Made by a program: the position numbers and the translations under genes
DNA from: Aliivibrio_A sp016764915
GTDB taxonomy: Bacteria > Pseudomonadota > Gammaproteobacteria > Enterobacterales > Vibrionaceae
Assembly: GCA_965224595.1 (NCBI GenBank)
Contig: OZ245058.1
Span: forward strand, 1,550,001 to 1,614,000
DNA: 64,000 nucleotides
Reading direction: 5' to 3'
In this document: positions 1 through 8,488 of the stretch, piece after piece
Layout of the letters: each line of letters opens with the position of its first letter
How positions within the stretch are numbered: position 1 is the stretch's first letter
Notes under the pieces: model-generated
Told to the model about the DNA's origin: nothing
The model's input: only the letters and a program-made list of their open reading frames with translations
Databases searched by the model: none

Positions 1-1251
1 CAGCAATGCACCGAAGATAATAAGTGCTATCCCTGCGAAGTACATGGTTGTTCCAACCCATGCGGCATCTTGGAAAAAAACACCGGCAAATAATGCAATT
101 ACTGGCAATTTAGCGCCACAAGGCATAAAAGGAGTCAACATCGCAGTGGTTCTTCGCTGTCTTTCGTTTTTAATCGTCCTTGTCGCCATGATTCCTGGAA
201 TCGCGCAACCCGTCCCGATAACCATTGGTATAATAGACTTTCCTGACAGGCCTACTTTTTTAAAAAAGCGGTCCATAATGACAGCAACTCGTGCCATGTA
301 ACCACTATCTTCAAGCAATGCTAGCAAGAAAAATAGAACCATAATCAAGGGAAGGAAACCAATAACAGCACCTACGCCACCGATGATGCCATCCAATAAC
401 AAAGCACTAAGCAAAGGGGAAACGTCTTCACCTAATAAACTTGCGACTATTGCGTAAAATTCATCTATCCAACCAACAAGAACATCAGCCAAAATAGGAC
501 CTATGTGTGTCTGTGATAGTGAAAACACACTCCACATGACCATGGCAAATATTGGTAACCCGAACCATTTGTGCGCTAATACACTGTCTACTTTATCTTG
601 ATTAGTTTGTAGCGAACTTTTTACCTGTCTTTCTTCTATCTTTTGAACTAGATTTTTTACAAACTCGAAACGTTCAGTATCTAATGCCTGTACTGATGCC
701 GCATCTTTTAATTCAACATCATGGACGTTGAATGGTGCCGACTGAGACTGATCTTTTATCTCGATCGCTTGTTCAATAAGTTTGCTTAGCCCATTATCAC
801 TATTTTGCGTGGCCGTGGTTTCAATGACAGGACATCCCAGACTTTCACTCAACTGATGAATATCAATCTTTGTTTTTTTCTTCTTATTTAAGTCGCTTTT
901 ATTCAGAGCAATAATCACAGGAATGCCGAGCTCTAAAAGTTGAGTCGTAAAAAATAGACTTCGGCTTAGATTTGTTGAGTCAACAATGTTTAGAATAACG
1001 TCCGGTTTTTCATTTTTAACAAAATTTCGTGTAATAGTCTCTTCTGAAGTAAAAGGCGACATTGAATAAGCACCAGGTAGATCAACCGCTATGATTTCAC
1101 TATCTGAATGACTAATCGTACTTTTTATCAGCCCCTCTTTTTTACTAATAGTTACACCCGCCCAATTACCAACACGTTCTACATTCCCCGTGATAGCATT
1201 AAAGAGCGTTGTTTTTCCACTATTGGGATTACCTGCCAATGCAATTTTCAA
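1..1251 (-). CDS. feoB: Ferrous iron transporter FeoB (N-terminal ~417 residues; C-terminus beyond window)
   Basis: Inner-membrane Fe(II) permease with an N-terminal GTPase domain. Translating the minus strand from 1251 gives the G1 motif GNPNSGKTT near residue 7, a VGNWAGVT switch region, the G3 motif DLPG and the G4 motif NKSD. Membrane segments follow, with a GTGCAIPG gate-type motif. The frame is still open at base 1, so about half of a typical 750-800 residue FeoB is present. The likely start is TTG at 1249-1251, preceded by a GAGG/AAGG ribosome site, because the next residues KIALAGNP match the canonical FeoB N-terminus. It lies 61 bp downstream of feoA on the same strand and is probably co-transcribed with it. 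GTGCAIPG differs from the common enterobacterial GFGCNVPA, hinting at another FeoB subclade. Confidence 0.93.
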   Translation of the reverse strand, partial: MKIALAGNPNSGKTTLFNAITGNVERVGNWAGVTISKKEGLIKSTISHSDSEIIAVDLPGAYSMSPFTSEETITRNFVKNEKPDVILNIVDSTNLSRSLFFTTQLLELGIPVIIALNKSDLNKKKKTKIDIHQLSESLGCPVIETTATQNSDNGLSKLIEQAIEIKDQSQSAPFNVHDVELKDAASVQALDTERFEFVKNLVQKIEERQVKSSLQTNQDKVDSVLAHKWFGLPIFAMVMWSVFSLSQTHIGPILADVLVGWIDEFYAIVASLLGEDVSPLLSALLLDGIIGGVGAVIGFLPLIMVLFFLLALLEDSGYMARVAVIMDRFFKKVGLSGKSIIPMVIGTGCAIPGIMATRTIKNERQRRTTAMLTPFMPCGAKLPVIALFAGVFFQDAAWVGTTMYFAGIALIIFGALL

Positions 1252-1312
1252 AACCTTTCCCTCGATAATTTTAATTTAAGCCAGTTTTATCTAACTCATT
1301 CTTTTCATATAA

Positions 1313-1618
1313 TTAAACCAATATCACCATTTTTGCTAAATCTAAATCGATGCTATATCGGGCATCCTTTATGCTAATAACATAAGTCTCCGATAGAACA
1401 GATATAAGAGTGATCGGTTCCCCTTTAAAACAGCCTAAAGTAAAGAGAAAATTGACTATCTCTTTATCATCTTGAATCACATTTTTAATTTCATACTCTT
1501 TGTTAATCTCAGCATTGGTTAGATTTCTGACACCGCAATGCTCGTTCTTAGTTTGTTTCTTTCCTAGCAGAAAAGTGACTACTCTCTGTGGAAGTAGGTT
1601 AACAATTGTATTGCTCAC
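1313..1618 (-). CDS. feoA: FeoA-domain protein
   Basis: Small cytoplasmic SH3-like protein that supports FeoB. The product is 101 residues. The last ~70 residues fit the FeoA fold (INKEYEIKNV, then FLFTLGCFKGEPITL, then a C-terminal YSIDLDLAKMV strand set). The first ~30 residues are an extension not found in the usual 75-residue FeoA. The start is GTG at 1616-1618 with GGAG eight bases upstream. It is the first gene of feoAB, with Fur-like and FNR-like sites upstream at 1698-1815. Function is inferred from family and neighbour. Confidence 0.85.
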   Translation of the reverse strand: MSNTIVNLLPQRVVTFLLGKKQTKNEHCGVRNLTNAEINKEYEIKNVIQDDKEIVNFLFTLGCFKGEPITLISVLSETYVISIKDARYSIDLDLAKMVILV

Positions 1619-1697
1619 ACTCTTTTCTCCAACTGTATCGATATAACCTTCGTGTATTATTTAATGCTGACGCATTGAGCCTACAGACGAATGTAAA

Positions 1698-1746
1698 TGA
1701 CAATGGTTTTCATTCCTTGCTGTAAGATAAATGAAAATAATTGCCA
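1698..1746. promoter_or_regulatory. Two Fur-box-like sites upstream of feoAB
   Basis: TGACAATGGTTTTCA at 1698-1712 and TGAAAATAATTGCCA at 1732-1746 each match about 12 of 14 informative positions of the 7-1-7 Fur consensus TGATAATNATTATCA. Both lie in the 420-bp gap upstream of feoA. This fits iron repression of feoAB, as in other gammaproteobacteria. Binding is inferred. Nothing else is recognised in the gap beyond these sites and the FNR site at 1802. Confidence 0.6.
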
Positions 1747-1801
1747 TAACAATAGTCCACATAGACTTTGTGTCTATTTGTCATATAACAATGTTACTTG
1801 A

Positions 1802-1815
1802 TTGATATAAGTCAA
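1802..1815. promoter_or_regulatory. FNR-box-like site upstream of feoAB
   Basis: TTGATATAAGTCAA matches the FNR consensus TTGAT-N4-ATCAA at 9 of 10 positions. It lies about 184 bp upstream of the feoA start. Anaerobic activation of feo by FNR is established in Escherichia coli; here it is inferred from the motif. Confidence 0.6.
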
Positions 1816-2038
1816 TTATTTGTGGGAATTTTATAACGGTAGATGATAGTTCGAGGCTATTGACTAAGATTAGGCTCCACAATAATGCGGCAGTAAACCT
1901 GGTTTTCTGTTGACAGTGGTATTGCGTTTTGAGGCGAATTGAATAGGTTTTATCTCAATAGATATCAATCTTAAACTCATTTAATGGGTATGCAATTCTC
2001 CATTACTTGGAAATAATCAACATCTTATTTTCCCTTAA

Positions 2039-2764
2039 TTAAACATGTAAATACATAGCGTAGATGATAAACCCTACCCCCAGTGCACGAGAGGTTATCT
2101 TGCCTTCAGGTAACAGCTTTTCCGTCAATATCACTAAAGTTAAAACGAGGACCCACTTAAGATCCATCACTCCTGCGGTGAATAAGAGGCCCATTAAAAC
2201 CCAGCAACAGCCTAAGCAATATTGTCCATGCTTAAAACCTAGTTTTATGGCGTTATTAATACCTTCTCCCCACTCTTTCATGATAAAACCCAAAGGCGAT
2301 CGGCAGACATTTAAACATCGCTGTTTAATCGGTAACCATTGGTAGATTCCCGCTAGCAAAAACAAAATACTTGTAAACCACACCTCAGCGCTAACCATCA
2401 TGGGAGTTAGCAGTGCTAAATGATGAAGCCAATATTGTATGAAGGTTATCAATAAGCTATAAAAAGTCCACGCCATTAAGTAGCCTAGAATAAAATAGCC
2501 ACTATGCACATAAGCTGCGCCTCGTGAAAGTCGCTGCTCGTTTATATTATTCACTAACAGAATCACCGGAACTGCCGATGGCAGCATCATTCCGAACATC
2601 ATTACCGTCCACATGACAAACAGCATTAACAAATCGTAAGCATTCCATTGCGTTACTGGCTCCATATTCATCGTCATTAAAGAAGACATGTAATACCAAC
2701 TCATCGCGATAACACCGATCACAAAAGAGATCACTATTTGACTTGATACTACACGTATAATCAT
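2039..2764 (-). CDS. DUF2182 multi-pass membrane protein (putative metal-binding)
   Basis: A 241-residue protein with about six hydrophobic segments. The motif MMFGMMLPSAVP near residues 56-67 and a later GLKHGQYCLGCCW-like stretch (FKHGQYCLGCCWVLM, about residue 180) are typical of the DUF2182 family, described only as predicted metal-binding integral membrane proteins. It follows and overlaps the DUF1326 gene, its usual partner, so the two probably act together at the inner membrane. The biochemical role is unknown. The ATG start at 2762-2764 is clear. Confidence 0.75.
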   Translation of the reverse strand: MIIRVVSSQIVISFVIGVIAMSWYYMSSLMTMNMEPVTQWNAYDLLMLFVMWTVMMFGMMLPSAVPVILLVNNINEQRLSRGAAYVHSGYFILGYLMAWTFYSLLITFIQYWLHHLALLTPMMVSAEVWFTSILFLLAGIYQWLPIKQRCLNVCRSPLGFIMKEWGEGINNAIKLGFKHGQYCLGCCWVLMGLLFTAGVMDLKWVLVLTLVILTEKLLPEGKITSRALGVGFIIYAMYLHV

Positions 2765-3389
2765 TGTTATTTAATTTCTTCACTTCCGCTTTTGCGGCAA
2801 AATTACCTACATGTTCAAATGAAAATGCGGAGTGATTTAACGACATGGCCTCTGTGGTTCCTATTATCCCTTCATTCCATAAAAATCCACCTTCAGGGAA
2901 GCTAATGCTGACTTTTTTATCCTCACCCGTCATCGGATCTTTTAATGGTATATGCTGAACATGAACCGTATCAGCAATGGAAAAGCTTGCTCTGTAATCA
3001 TCGGTCACCATATTAATATCAGAAATGATTGGCCCTTCTACACTCGTAAAGGTTCCCGCCAACGCTTCAAATGGCATTCCACCGGCTTGACCGGAAAATA
3101 TCGTCGCGGTCGCGCCAACTTGCGCCTCTGACGCGGCCGAATCAATAAACAAAATAGCACTGCCATCTCCTTCATGGATAGCTTTAGGCCACGATGCGGC
3201 AAAAACCACTTTAACTCCCGTTAAATCTACATCGCCTAAATAACCAGATTTCACATAGAACCCAAGTAATGCCTCACAGCCACCAGTATCACTATCAGGG
3301 TATCCAGCAAATTGACAACCACAACCATGGCTACAATTACAGCATTCGATTTGGTGCATCTCTAGCACCCATTTATTTTCATTAGACAT
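2547..3389 (-). CDS. DUF1326 protein with an out-of-frame C-terminal extension
   Basis: A 280-residue product. Residues 1 to about 200 fit DUF1326, with an N-terminal Cys/His cluster (CCNCSHGCGCQF, residues ~16-27) suited to metal binding. DUF1326 proteins usually end near 200-215 residues. Here the last ~70 residues are encoded on top of the downstream DUF2182 gene in another frame, a 218-nt overlap. In the +1 frame a TAA at 2767-2769 would end the protein just before the DUF2182 start. The extension therefore probably results from a one-base indel (natural or sequencing). Function is unknown. Confidence 0.7.
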   Translation of the reverse strand: MSNENKWVLEMHQIECCNCSHGCGCQFAGYPDSDTGGCEALLGFYVKSGYLGDVDLTGVKVVFAASWPKAIHEGDGSAILFIDSAASEAQVGATATIFSGQAGGMPFEALAGTFTSVEGPIISDINMVTDDYRASFSIADTVHVQHIPLKDPMTGEDKKVSISFPEGGFLWNEGIIGTTEAMSLNHSAFSFEHVGNFAAKAEVKKLNNNDYTCSIKSNSDLFCDRCYRDELVLHVFFNDDEYGASNAMECLRFVNAVCHVDGNDVRNDAAIGSSGDSVSE

Positions 3390-3858
3390 ATTACTTACTC
3401 ATTTAAGTTAATCATTAATGAGCTTAGTTGATAATTTTATAATTAAGGGTGTGTGTAGGAAAAAACTAAAGAACACGCTTTTTTAATTAGAGCTAGCGCT
3501 CACGCCACCATAGGCATCAATGGTTAGCCCACGCTCTTTTTCGTAAGTTTTTGGGGTAAAGCCTAACTCCTTCTTTAGATACAGGATCAAATGGGGCTGG
3601 TTGTTGTGGCATATGTAGTGGCTTAATCATTCTGGCCACTATGTTGGATTTCGATTGATAACAATTTGTAAGGAAAAACTTGGGTTAAAACTAGATAATG
3701 CATTCTTACTAACACGTCTTGGGGCATTTCTGAGCTAGCCATTCTCTCACAACGTCCTCGCTTTTAATTCTTCTGCAACCTACCTTGATATCTATGAAGT
3801 GACCGTTCTTTTCAATGGCCACTCAACGACTTGCTAGGGCGTTTATTTCATTCAAACG
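3390..3858. other. Gene-poor gap with decayed coding sequence
   Basis: No intact gene was found in this 469-bp stretch between the DUF1326 gene and nrfF. On the minus strand a frame ending at TAA 3483-3485 reads GFTPKTYEKERGLTIDAYGG over about 35 codons without a start, and resembles the tail of a lost gene. A second small minus-strand frame (GTG 3822 to TAG 3709, 37 residues, with the segment HFIDIKVGCRRIKSEDVV) has no recognisable family. I read the region as a relic; the identity of the lost gene is unknown. Confidence 0.4.
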
Positions 3859-4302
3859 TCATGAACCCATCGATTTTTTGACTCTTCGATAACCGACCCA
3901 TCCAAAAATGATCAACAACAGAACCGGCCCAAACCATAACAGATACATTTTTGGTTCAAATTTAGGTTGGTACAACACAAAATCACCAAAGCGACTGGTC
4001 ATAAATTCCGTCACTTGCTGTTCGGTTTTTCCATCATTTATCATTTGGTACACGGTTAAGCGAAGATCTTTTGCGATGGGTGAGTTTGATTCCATTAAAT
4101 TTTGATTTTGACACTGTGGGCAACGCAACTTACGTGCTAAATCGATAGCAGACGCCTCTGCTTGTGGATTCTTAAATTGAAAGGTTTCTACCTGCTCAAT
4201 CAGCTTTGCATCACTGGGAGCAAAGGTGCTGTTTAATGGCGTATTCTCTTCCGCTGAAATAAAACCTGAAAAAGCCAGCAATAGAAACATCAGTAGCCGC
4301 AT
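3859..4302 (-). CDS. nrfF: NrfF, CcmH-type haem lyase subunit
   Basis: Periplasm-facing thiol-redox subunit of the dedicated haem lyase that attaches haem to NrfA. The product is about 147 residues: an N-terminal signal/anchor (MRLLMFLLLAFSGFISA), the CcmH/NrfF signature LRCPQCQNQNLMES near residue 58, and a C-terminal membrane helix (YLLWFGPVLLLIIFGWVGY). The ATG at 4300-4302 is preferred because AAGGA lies seven bases upstream; TTG 4320 and ATG 4308 are poorly spaced. It is the last gene of the nrfB-C-D-E-thioredoxin-F run and starts 10 bp after the thioredoxin gene. Confidence 0.9.
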   Translation of the reverse strand: MRLLMFLLLAFSGFISAEENTPLNSTFAPSDAKLIEQVETFQFKNPQAEASAIDLARKLRCPQCQNQNLMESNSPIAKDLRLTVYQMINDGKTEQQVTEFMTSRFGDFVLYQPKFEPKMYLLWFGPVLLLIIFGWVGYRRVKKSMGS

Positions 4303-4312
4303 ATTCATATCC

Positions 4313-4852
4313 TTATTCAACGCCCAATCGACGGATTAACGGCTCAAAATTTTCTGCCCAAATCGTTTCGTTCAATGCGCCTGTATAACTGAAAAGAATG
4401 GTACCATTTTGATCTAACAAGTAGGTCTCTGGCGTGCCAATAACCCCAAGATCGAGTGCTAACTGTCCATTGGGATCAAAAATGACCTCTTGATACGGGT
4501 TACCACTGCTGGTTAGTACCTCTTGGGCACGTTGTCGATCATCTCGATAATTGAGCCCAATCAACCGCATCTCTTTCTCTTTTGCCAATTTCAATAAGAA
4601 AGCATGTTCCGTTTTACAGACGCTACACCAAGAAGCCCAAACGTTAAGCAGGCTTACCTCTCCTGGAAAGATAACATTGTCTAATGCTTCTTTATCTGAC
4701 CAAACACTGGTTAATGAAAAATGGGGTACCGGCTTTCCAATCAGCGGTGACGCCACTGCGCCATTATCTTTACTGCTTAAACCTGCAAACATCAACACTA
4801 CTAACGCGATGACCGCTGCCGTTGGAACAATGATTATCAGCTTCTTTTTCAT
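4313..4852 (-). CDS. DsbE/CcmG-type thioredoxin of the Nrf haem lyase
   Basis: Membrane-anchored periplasmic thioredoxin of about 179 residues. The N-terminal helix is MKKKLIIIVPTAAVIALVV. The redox motif WASWCSVCKTE has active-site CSVC near residue 76, and the cis-Pro loop is GVIGTPETYL near residue 136. The likely role is keeping apocytochrome and NrfF thiols reduced for haem ligation. The ATG at 4850-4852 overlaps the nrfE stop as ATGA, showing translational coupling. A longer frame to 4933 would overlap nrfE and lacks a signal sequence at its N-terminus. Close to CcmG/DsbE; in nrf loci this gene is sometimes called nrfX. Confidence 0.88.
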   Translation of the reverse strand: MKKKLIIIVPTAAVIALVVLMFAGLSSKDNGAVASPLIGKPVPHFSLTSVWSDKEALDNVIFPGEVSLLNVWASWCSVCKTEHAFLLKLAKEKEMRLIGLNYRDDRQRAQEVLTSSGNPYQEVIFDPNGQLALDLGVIGTPETYLLDQNGTILFSYTGALNETIWAENFEPLIRRLGVE

Positions 4853-6756
4853 ATCGTTTTTCTTCTCTCTATGCGAGCAATAATACTTATCACACCGCCA
4901 ATCATCATCAAGATAGAGCCTATCCATATCCATCGTACAAACGCTTTGTTTTGTATTCGAATGGCGTATTCGGTTGCGCTCACTTTTTCACCCATCGTAA
5001 TATAGAGATCTCGTGTCCAACCCCAATCAATACCGGGTTCACTCATGTTCATCACGCGCACAGGATAGTGCCGCCTTTCTGGCAGGATTGTGGCTATCAA
5101 ATTGTCGTTCTCTCGCACATTAATCACCGCTTGCTCTGCGGTGTAGTTTGGGCCAACAATTAATTTGGTCTCGATATAGTTAAAGGTAAGCCCACCCATT
5201 TCGATACGGCTACCTGCATCCATTTTACTGCTCACTTCATCAGAATGATAACTCACCAATACTGCTGCCATGGCTGTAATCGCGACCCCTGAATGTGCAA
5301 AAACCATAGATAGGTAGCGATAACTAATCTTTTTGTTTGATAAAGAAAACATCGAGCTGATCGACGATATAAGAACCCAGCTACTCAAGAAAATAACGAT
5401 GGACACCGATAGTGGGCTTTGTTCGCCTAAGTATATAAACGCTAAAGTACTGAACATTGCTGCTGCCGTAGCGATCTTCATCATTCGGTGTTTTAGGGCT
5501 TTATTATCAGTGACACCCCACTTAACATGGGAGGCAAACCCCATAAAGTACATCGCGATCAATGCTAAAGGGACAAACATGGCATTGAAATATGGCGCGC
5601 CAACAGAAATTCGACCTAAGCCCAAAATTTGAAAGATCATCGGATAAAAAGTACCTAATAGCACCGTCATCGTTGTCACTGCCAACAGGCCGTTACCCAA
5701 CAGTATCAACACCTCTTTGCTGATCATAGATTGCAATTTAACCGGTTTTATTTTAGGCGCTTGGATCATAAAAAGTGTTAATGGCAAAGCCAAACAGAGC
5801 GCCAGAATAAACAAAATAATCAAACCACGCGACGGATCCACGGCAAATGCGTGTACCGAGGTTAAGACACCAGATCGAACAACAAACGTCCCTAATAAAC
5901 TCAAACAAAAACTGAATATTGACAGCAACAGGCTCCAATTAATCAGCGATTTTCGCTTCTCACTGGTGATTAAAGCGTGCAACAGAGCAGTACCAGTTAA
6001 CCATGGCAGTAAGGAGGCATTTTCGACCGGATCCCAGAACCACCATCCTCCCCAACCCAATTCGTAATACGCCCACCATGAACCAAGCGATATTCCACCG
6101 GTGAGCATAACCCATGCGGCCAGAGTCCATGAGCGACTCCATTTCGGCCACGGAATATTGATATCTGGCATGGTCAGCGCAGCAACGGCAAAAGCAAACG
6201 CAGCAGAAAAACCAACGTAACCAAGATATAAAAGTGGCGGATGAAAAATCAAACCGACATCTTGCAGCATCGGGTTTAAATCTCGCCCTTCAAACGGCGT
6301 GGGAAACAGTCGTTCAAACGGATTAGAAGCCAACAGAGTGAACAAACCGAATGTGGCCGTCAGCAGTGCCAATACGATTAATACTCGGCTTATAAATTCT
6401 TGATTGTTTTTACGATGCACTAAAGCAATAGCGGCAGCCCAACCAGAGAGAGAGAATACCCAAAACAGCAGAGAGCCTTCATGCCCGCCCCAAACAGCAG
6501 CGATCTTGAAAAATATCGGTAAGTGTGAATTTGAATGCTGAGCAATATAGGTAACGGAAAAATCGTCCAATGAGAAGCTAACACCAAGCAAGATCATTGA
6601 AAGAGAAATAAGAATAAATGCGGCATAACTTAATGACCACGCATAATCTCTTAGAGAAGGTTGGCGATTTACAATACCAATTGCAGGAATAATAGCGGCA
6701 AACAGTGCACAGAATGTGCCTAAGATTAAAGAGAAGTGAGCAATTTCGGGCAGCAT
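4849..6756 (-). CDS. nrfE: NrfE, CcmF-family haem lyase
   Basis: Polytopic inner-membrane haem lyase subunit, 635 residues with about 14-15 hydrophobic segments. The tryptophan-rich WWD motif GWGGWWFWDPVENASLLPWL lies near residues 234-253. Histidines expected for haem handling are present nearby (VWGGHEGSLLFW near residue 88, FAHSG in the C-terminal part). With NrfF and NrfG it makes the lyase that attaches haem at the unusual CxxCK site of NrfA. It is followed by the thioredoxin gene with a 4-nt overlap and preceded by nrfD with a 68-bp gap. Confidence 0.93.
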   Translation of the reverse strand: MLPEIAHFSLILGTFCALFAAIIPAIGIVNRQPSLRDYAWSLSYAAFILISLSMILLGVSFSLDDFSVTYIAQHSNSHLPIFFKIAAVWGGHEGSLLFWVFSLSGWAAAIALVHRKNNQEFISRVLIVLALLTATFGLFTLLASNPFERLFPTPFEGRDLNPMLQDVGLIFHPPLLYLGYVGFSAAFAFAVAALTMPDINIPWPKWSRSWTLAAWVMLTGGISLGSWWAYYELGWGGWWFWDPVENASLLPWLTGTALLHALITSEKRKSLINWSLLLSIFSFCLSLLGTFVVRSGVLTSVHAFAVDPSRGLIILFILALCLALPLTLFMIQAPKIKPVKLQSMISKEVLILLGNGLLAVTTMTVLLGTFYPMIFQILGLGRISVGAPYFNAMFVPLALIAMYFMGFASHVKWGVTDNKALKHRMMKIATAAAMFSTLAFIYLGEQSPLSVSIVIFLSSWVLISSISSMFSLSNKKISYRYLSMVFAHSGVAITAMAAVLVSYHSDEVSSKMDAGSRIEMGGLTFNYIETKLIVGPNYTAEQAVINVRENDNLIATILPERRHYPVRVMNMSEPGIDWGWTRDLYITMGEKVSATEYAIRIQNKAFVRWIWIGSILMMIGGVISIIARIERRKTI

Positions 6757-6824
6757 AAGTCACACAATTAAATAAGAAATGAAATAGAGCCGATATGGTT
6801 TACTCGGCTCTATGTACTACAACA

Positions 6825-7793
6825 TTATACTACCGTCATCTGCCCCGCATACAAAATGAAAGTTCGTAACATCAAGACACCAATCAAACTTAACGACGTA
6901 ACGATAAGAATAAAGCGTTTGTTATGACGAGCTTTAACAGGAACCACCAGATTGAGCACCAATGGTGTCAGCATACCTGCACCAATGACACCGTACCAGA
7001 ACCAGGCAGCCCAAAAACCACCACCGATGGCAGCCATGGCAGCCACTTCTTTCTGTCCACCACCAAAAATGAGACCAATAAAGAAGGTGACAAGTACAAA
7101 CAACTCAAACAACACAACCGGACGTTCAAACTGGTGTACCCACTTCACGCTTGCACTGTCCAATGATTCTTTAAAGCCTAATACTCCAAACATCAAACAA
7201 GCCGCAGCGCCTGAAGAGAGACTAGAGAAAAGAAACAGAATTGGAAGCACAGGGTTATTAAGCAGTGGATAGGTTTTCAGTGCTGATAATAAAAATCCGG
7301 TGTAAGCGGCAAGCATTACAGCCAGTAAACCTAAAAATAGCTCGATGCCACTTTCAAATTTCTCTAACTTGCTTACGATATTATCAACAAAAGACAAACG
7401 CCCATTCATTATCTTAGCGAGAAGATCACTGAGCTCTTTTTTGAAAATAATGGCAATCCAGACGAACAGAACCATCATGTAGACCTGAAACAGAATAACA
7501 CCCATCGACATCACAGAAGTGGTGTTAAACATAAACAGCAACTTCCAAAATGTTAATGGCTTAGTGAGGTGGAAAATCAATATGGTTAGTCCACTGATAA
7601 TCCCAAACGGCGCTAATATAGCTGTCGCTTTGATAATGCCGTTTTCTGCCGGACTTCCCTCGATGACTTTACGTTTAAGATAAATAGCGATCATCACCAT
7701 ACCAGCTGACATACCCGCTAAAAATAGGTATACCGCGATGATCCAATCCCAAACGAGTGAGTCAAAGGTAAAGGCATCTACAAATGTACTCAT
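6825..7793 (-). CDS. nrfD: NrfD, membrane quinol dehydrogenase subunit
   Basis: Inner-membrane protein of 322 residues with eight or more hydrophobic helices, of the NrfD/PsrC family. Known role: oxidises menaquinol and passes electrons to the FeS protein NrfC. The N-terminus WDWIIAVYLFLAGMSAGMVM is typical of the family. Its ATG overlaps the nrfC stop by 4 nt (ATGA). Confidence 0.93.
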   Translation of the reverse strand: MSTFVDAFTFDSLVWDWIIAVYLFLAGMSAGMVMIAIYLKRKVIEGSPAENGIIKATAILAPFGIISGLTILIFHLTKPLTFWKLLFMFNTTSVMSMGVILFQVYMMVLFVWIAIIFKKELSDLLAKIMNGRLSFVDNIVSKLEKFESGIELFLGLLAVMLAAYTGFLLSALKTYPLLNNPVLPILFLFSSLSSGAAACLMFGVLGFKESLDSASVKWVHQFERPVVLFELFVLVTFFIGLIFGGGQKEVAAMAAIGGGFWAAWFWYGVIGAGMLTPLVLNLVVPVKARHNKRFILIVTSLSLIGVLMLRTFILYAGQMTVV

Positions 7794-8479
7794 CCTTTTA
7801 TCTCCCCTTTGATATCTGCAACTTTATACAGCTTAGGTTTCGTTCCGAGCTCGACTTTATTTCGGTAGACAGCATTACTACTGATCACCTGGTTGATTTC
7901 ACTCTTAGGATCGTTCAAATCACCAAAAATCAGCGCGTTTGTAGGACATGACTCAACACAAGCAGGCAGCTTCCCAGCTTTTAGGTTGGTATCACGACAA
8001 AAATTACACTTATCAGCCGATTTTGTCTCCGGATGGAAGAATCGTACTTGATATGGACAAGCTGCCAGACAGTAACCACAACCAACACATTTATCAGCGT
8101 GAACATCTATGATGCCCGTTTCAGGATCTTTATACGACGCCCCTGTTGGGCAGACATGAACACAAGGTGCATTATCACAATGCTGGCAAGAAACACGCGT
8201 AAACTGATATTTAACATTAGGGTGCTCACCCATCGGTTCACTGCGGACTATCTCAAGTCTTGATACACCTTCTGGTACTTTATTCACTTCCCGACATGCA
8301 TCTGTACAAGCAGTACAACCAATACACGCAGTTTCATCATGAACCATGCCATAACGTTTAGTGCCATCTTCCATGCTATTAACCAGCTTTTTACTGCCAA
8401 AAGCAGCAGTACTGGCAACACCGGTGGTAAAAATAACCGCTCCAGCCCCAGTTAAAAAATTTCTTCTAGAACAACTCAT
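7790..8479 (-). CDS. nrfC: NrfC, Tat-exported four-cluster ferredoxin
   Basis: Periplasmic iron-sulfur electron carrier of 229 residues. It begins with a twin-arginine signal (SRRNFLTGAGAVIFTTG). Four Cys-rich sets follow: CIGCTACTDAC, CQHCDNAPCVHVCP, CVGCGYCLAACP and CNFCRDTN...CVESCP, consistent with four 4Fe-4S clusters. It takes electrons from NrfD and passes them to NrfB. It lies 9 bp after nrfB. Confidence 0.95.
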   Translation of the reverse strand: MSCSRRNFLTGAGAVIFTTGVASTAAFGSKKLVNSMEDGTKRYGMVHDETACIGCTACTDACREVNKVPEGVSRLEIVRSEPMGEHPNVKYQFTRVSCQHCDNAPCVHVCPTGASYKDPETGIIDVHADKCVGCGYCLAACPYQVRFFHPETKSADKCNFCRDTNLKAGKLPACVESCPTNALIFGDLNDPKSEINQVISSNAVYRNKVELGTKPKLYKVADIKGEIKG

Positions 8480-8488
8480 ATCAATCCC

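Noticed and set aside
44..301. Plus-strand open frame at the left edge
   Set aside because: It is antisense to feoB, whose minus-strand frame has all GTPase and membrane motifs.
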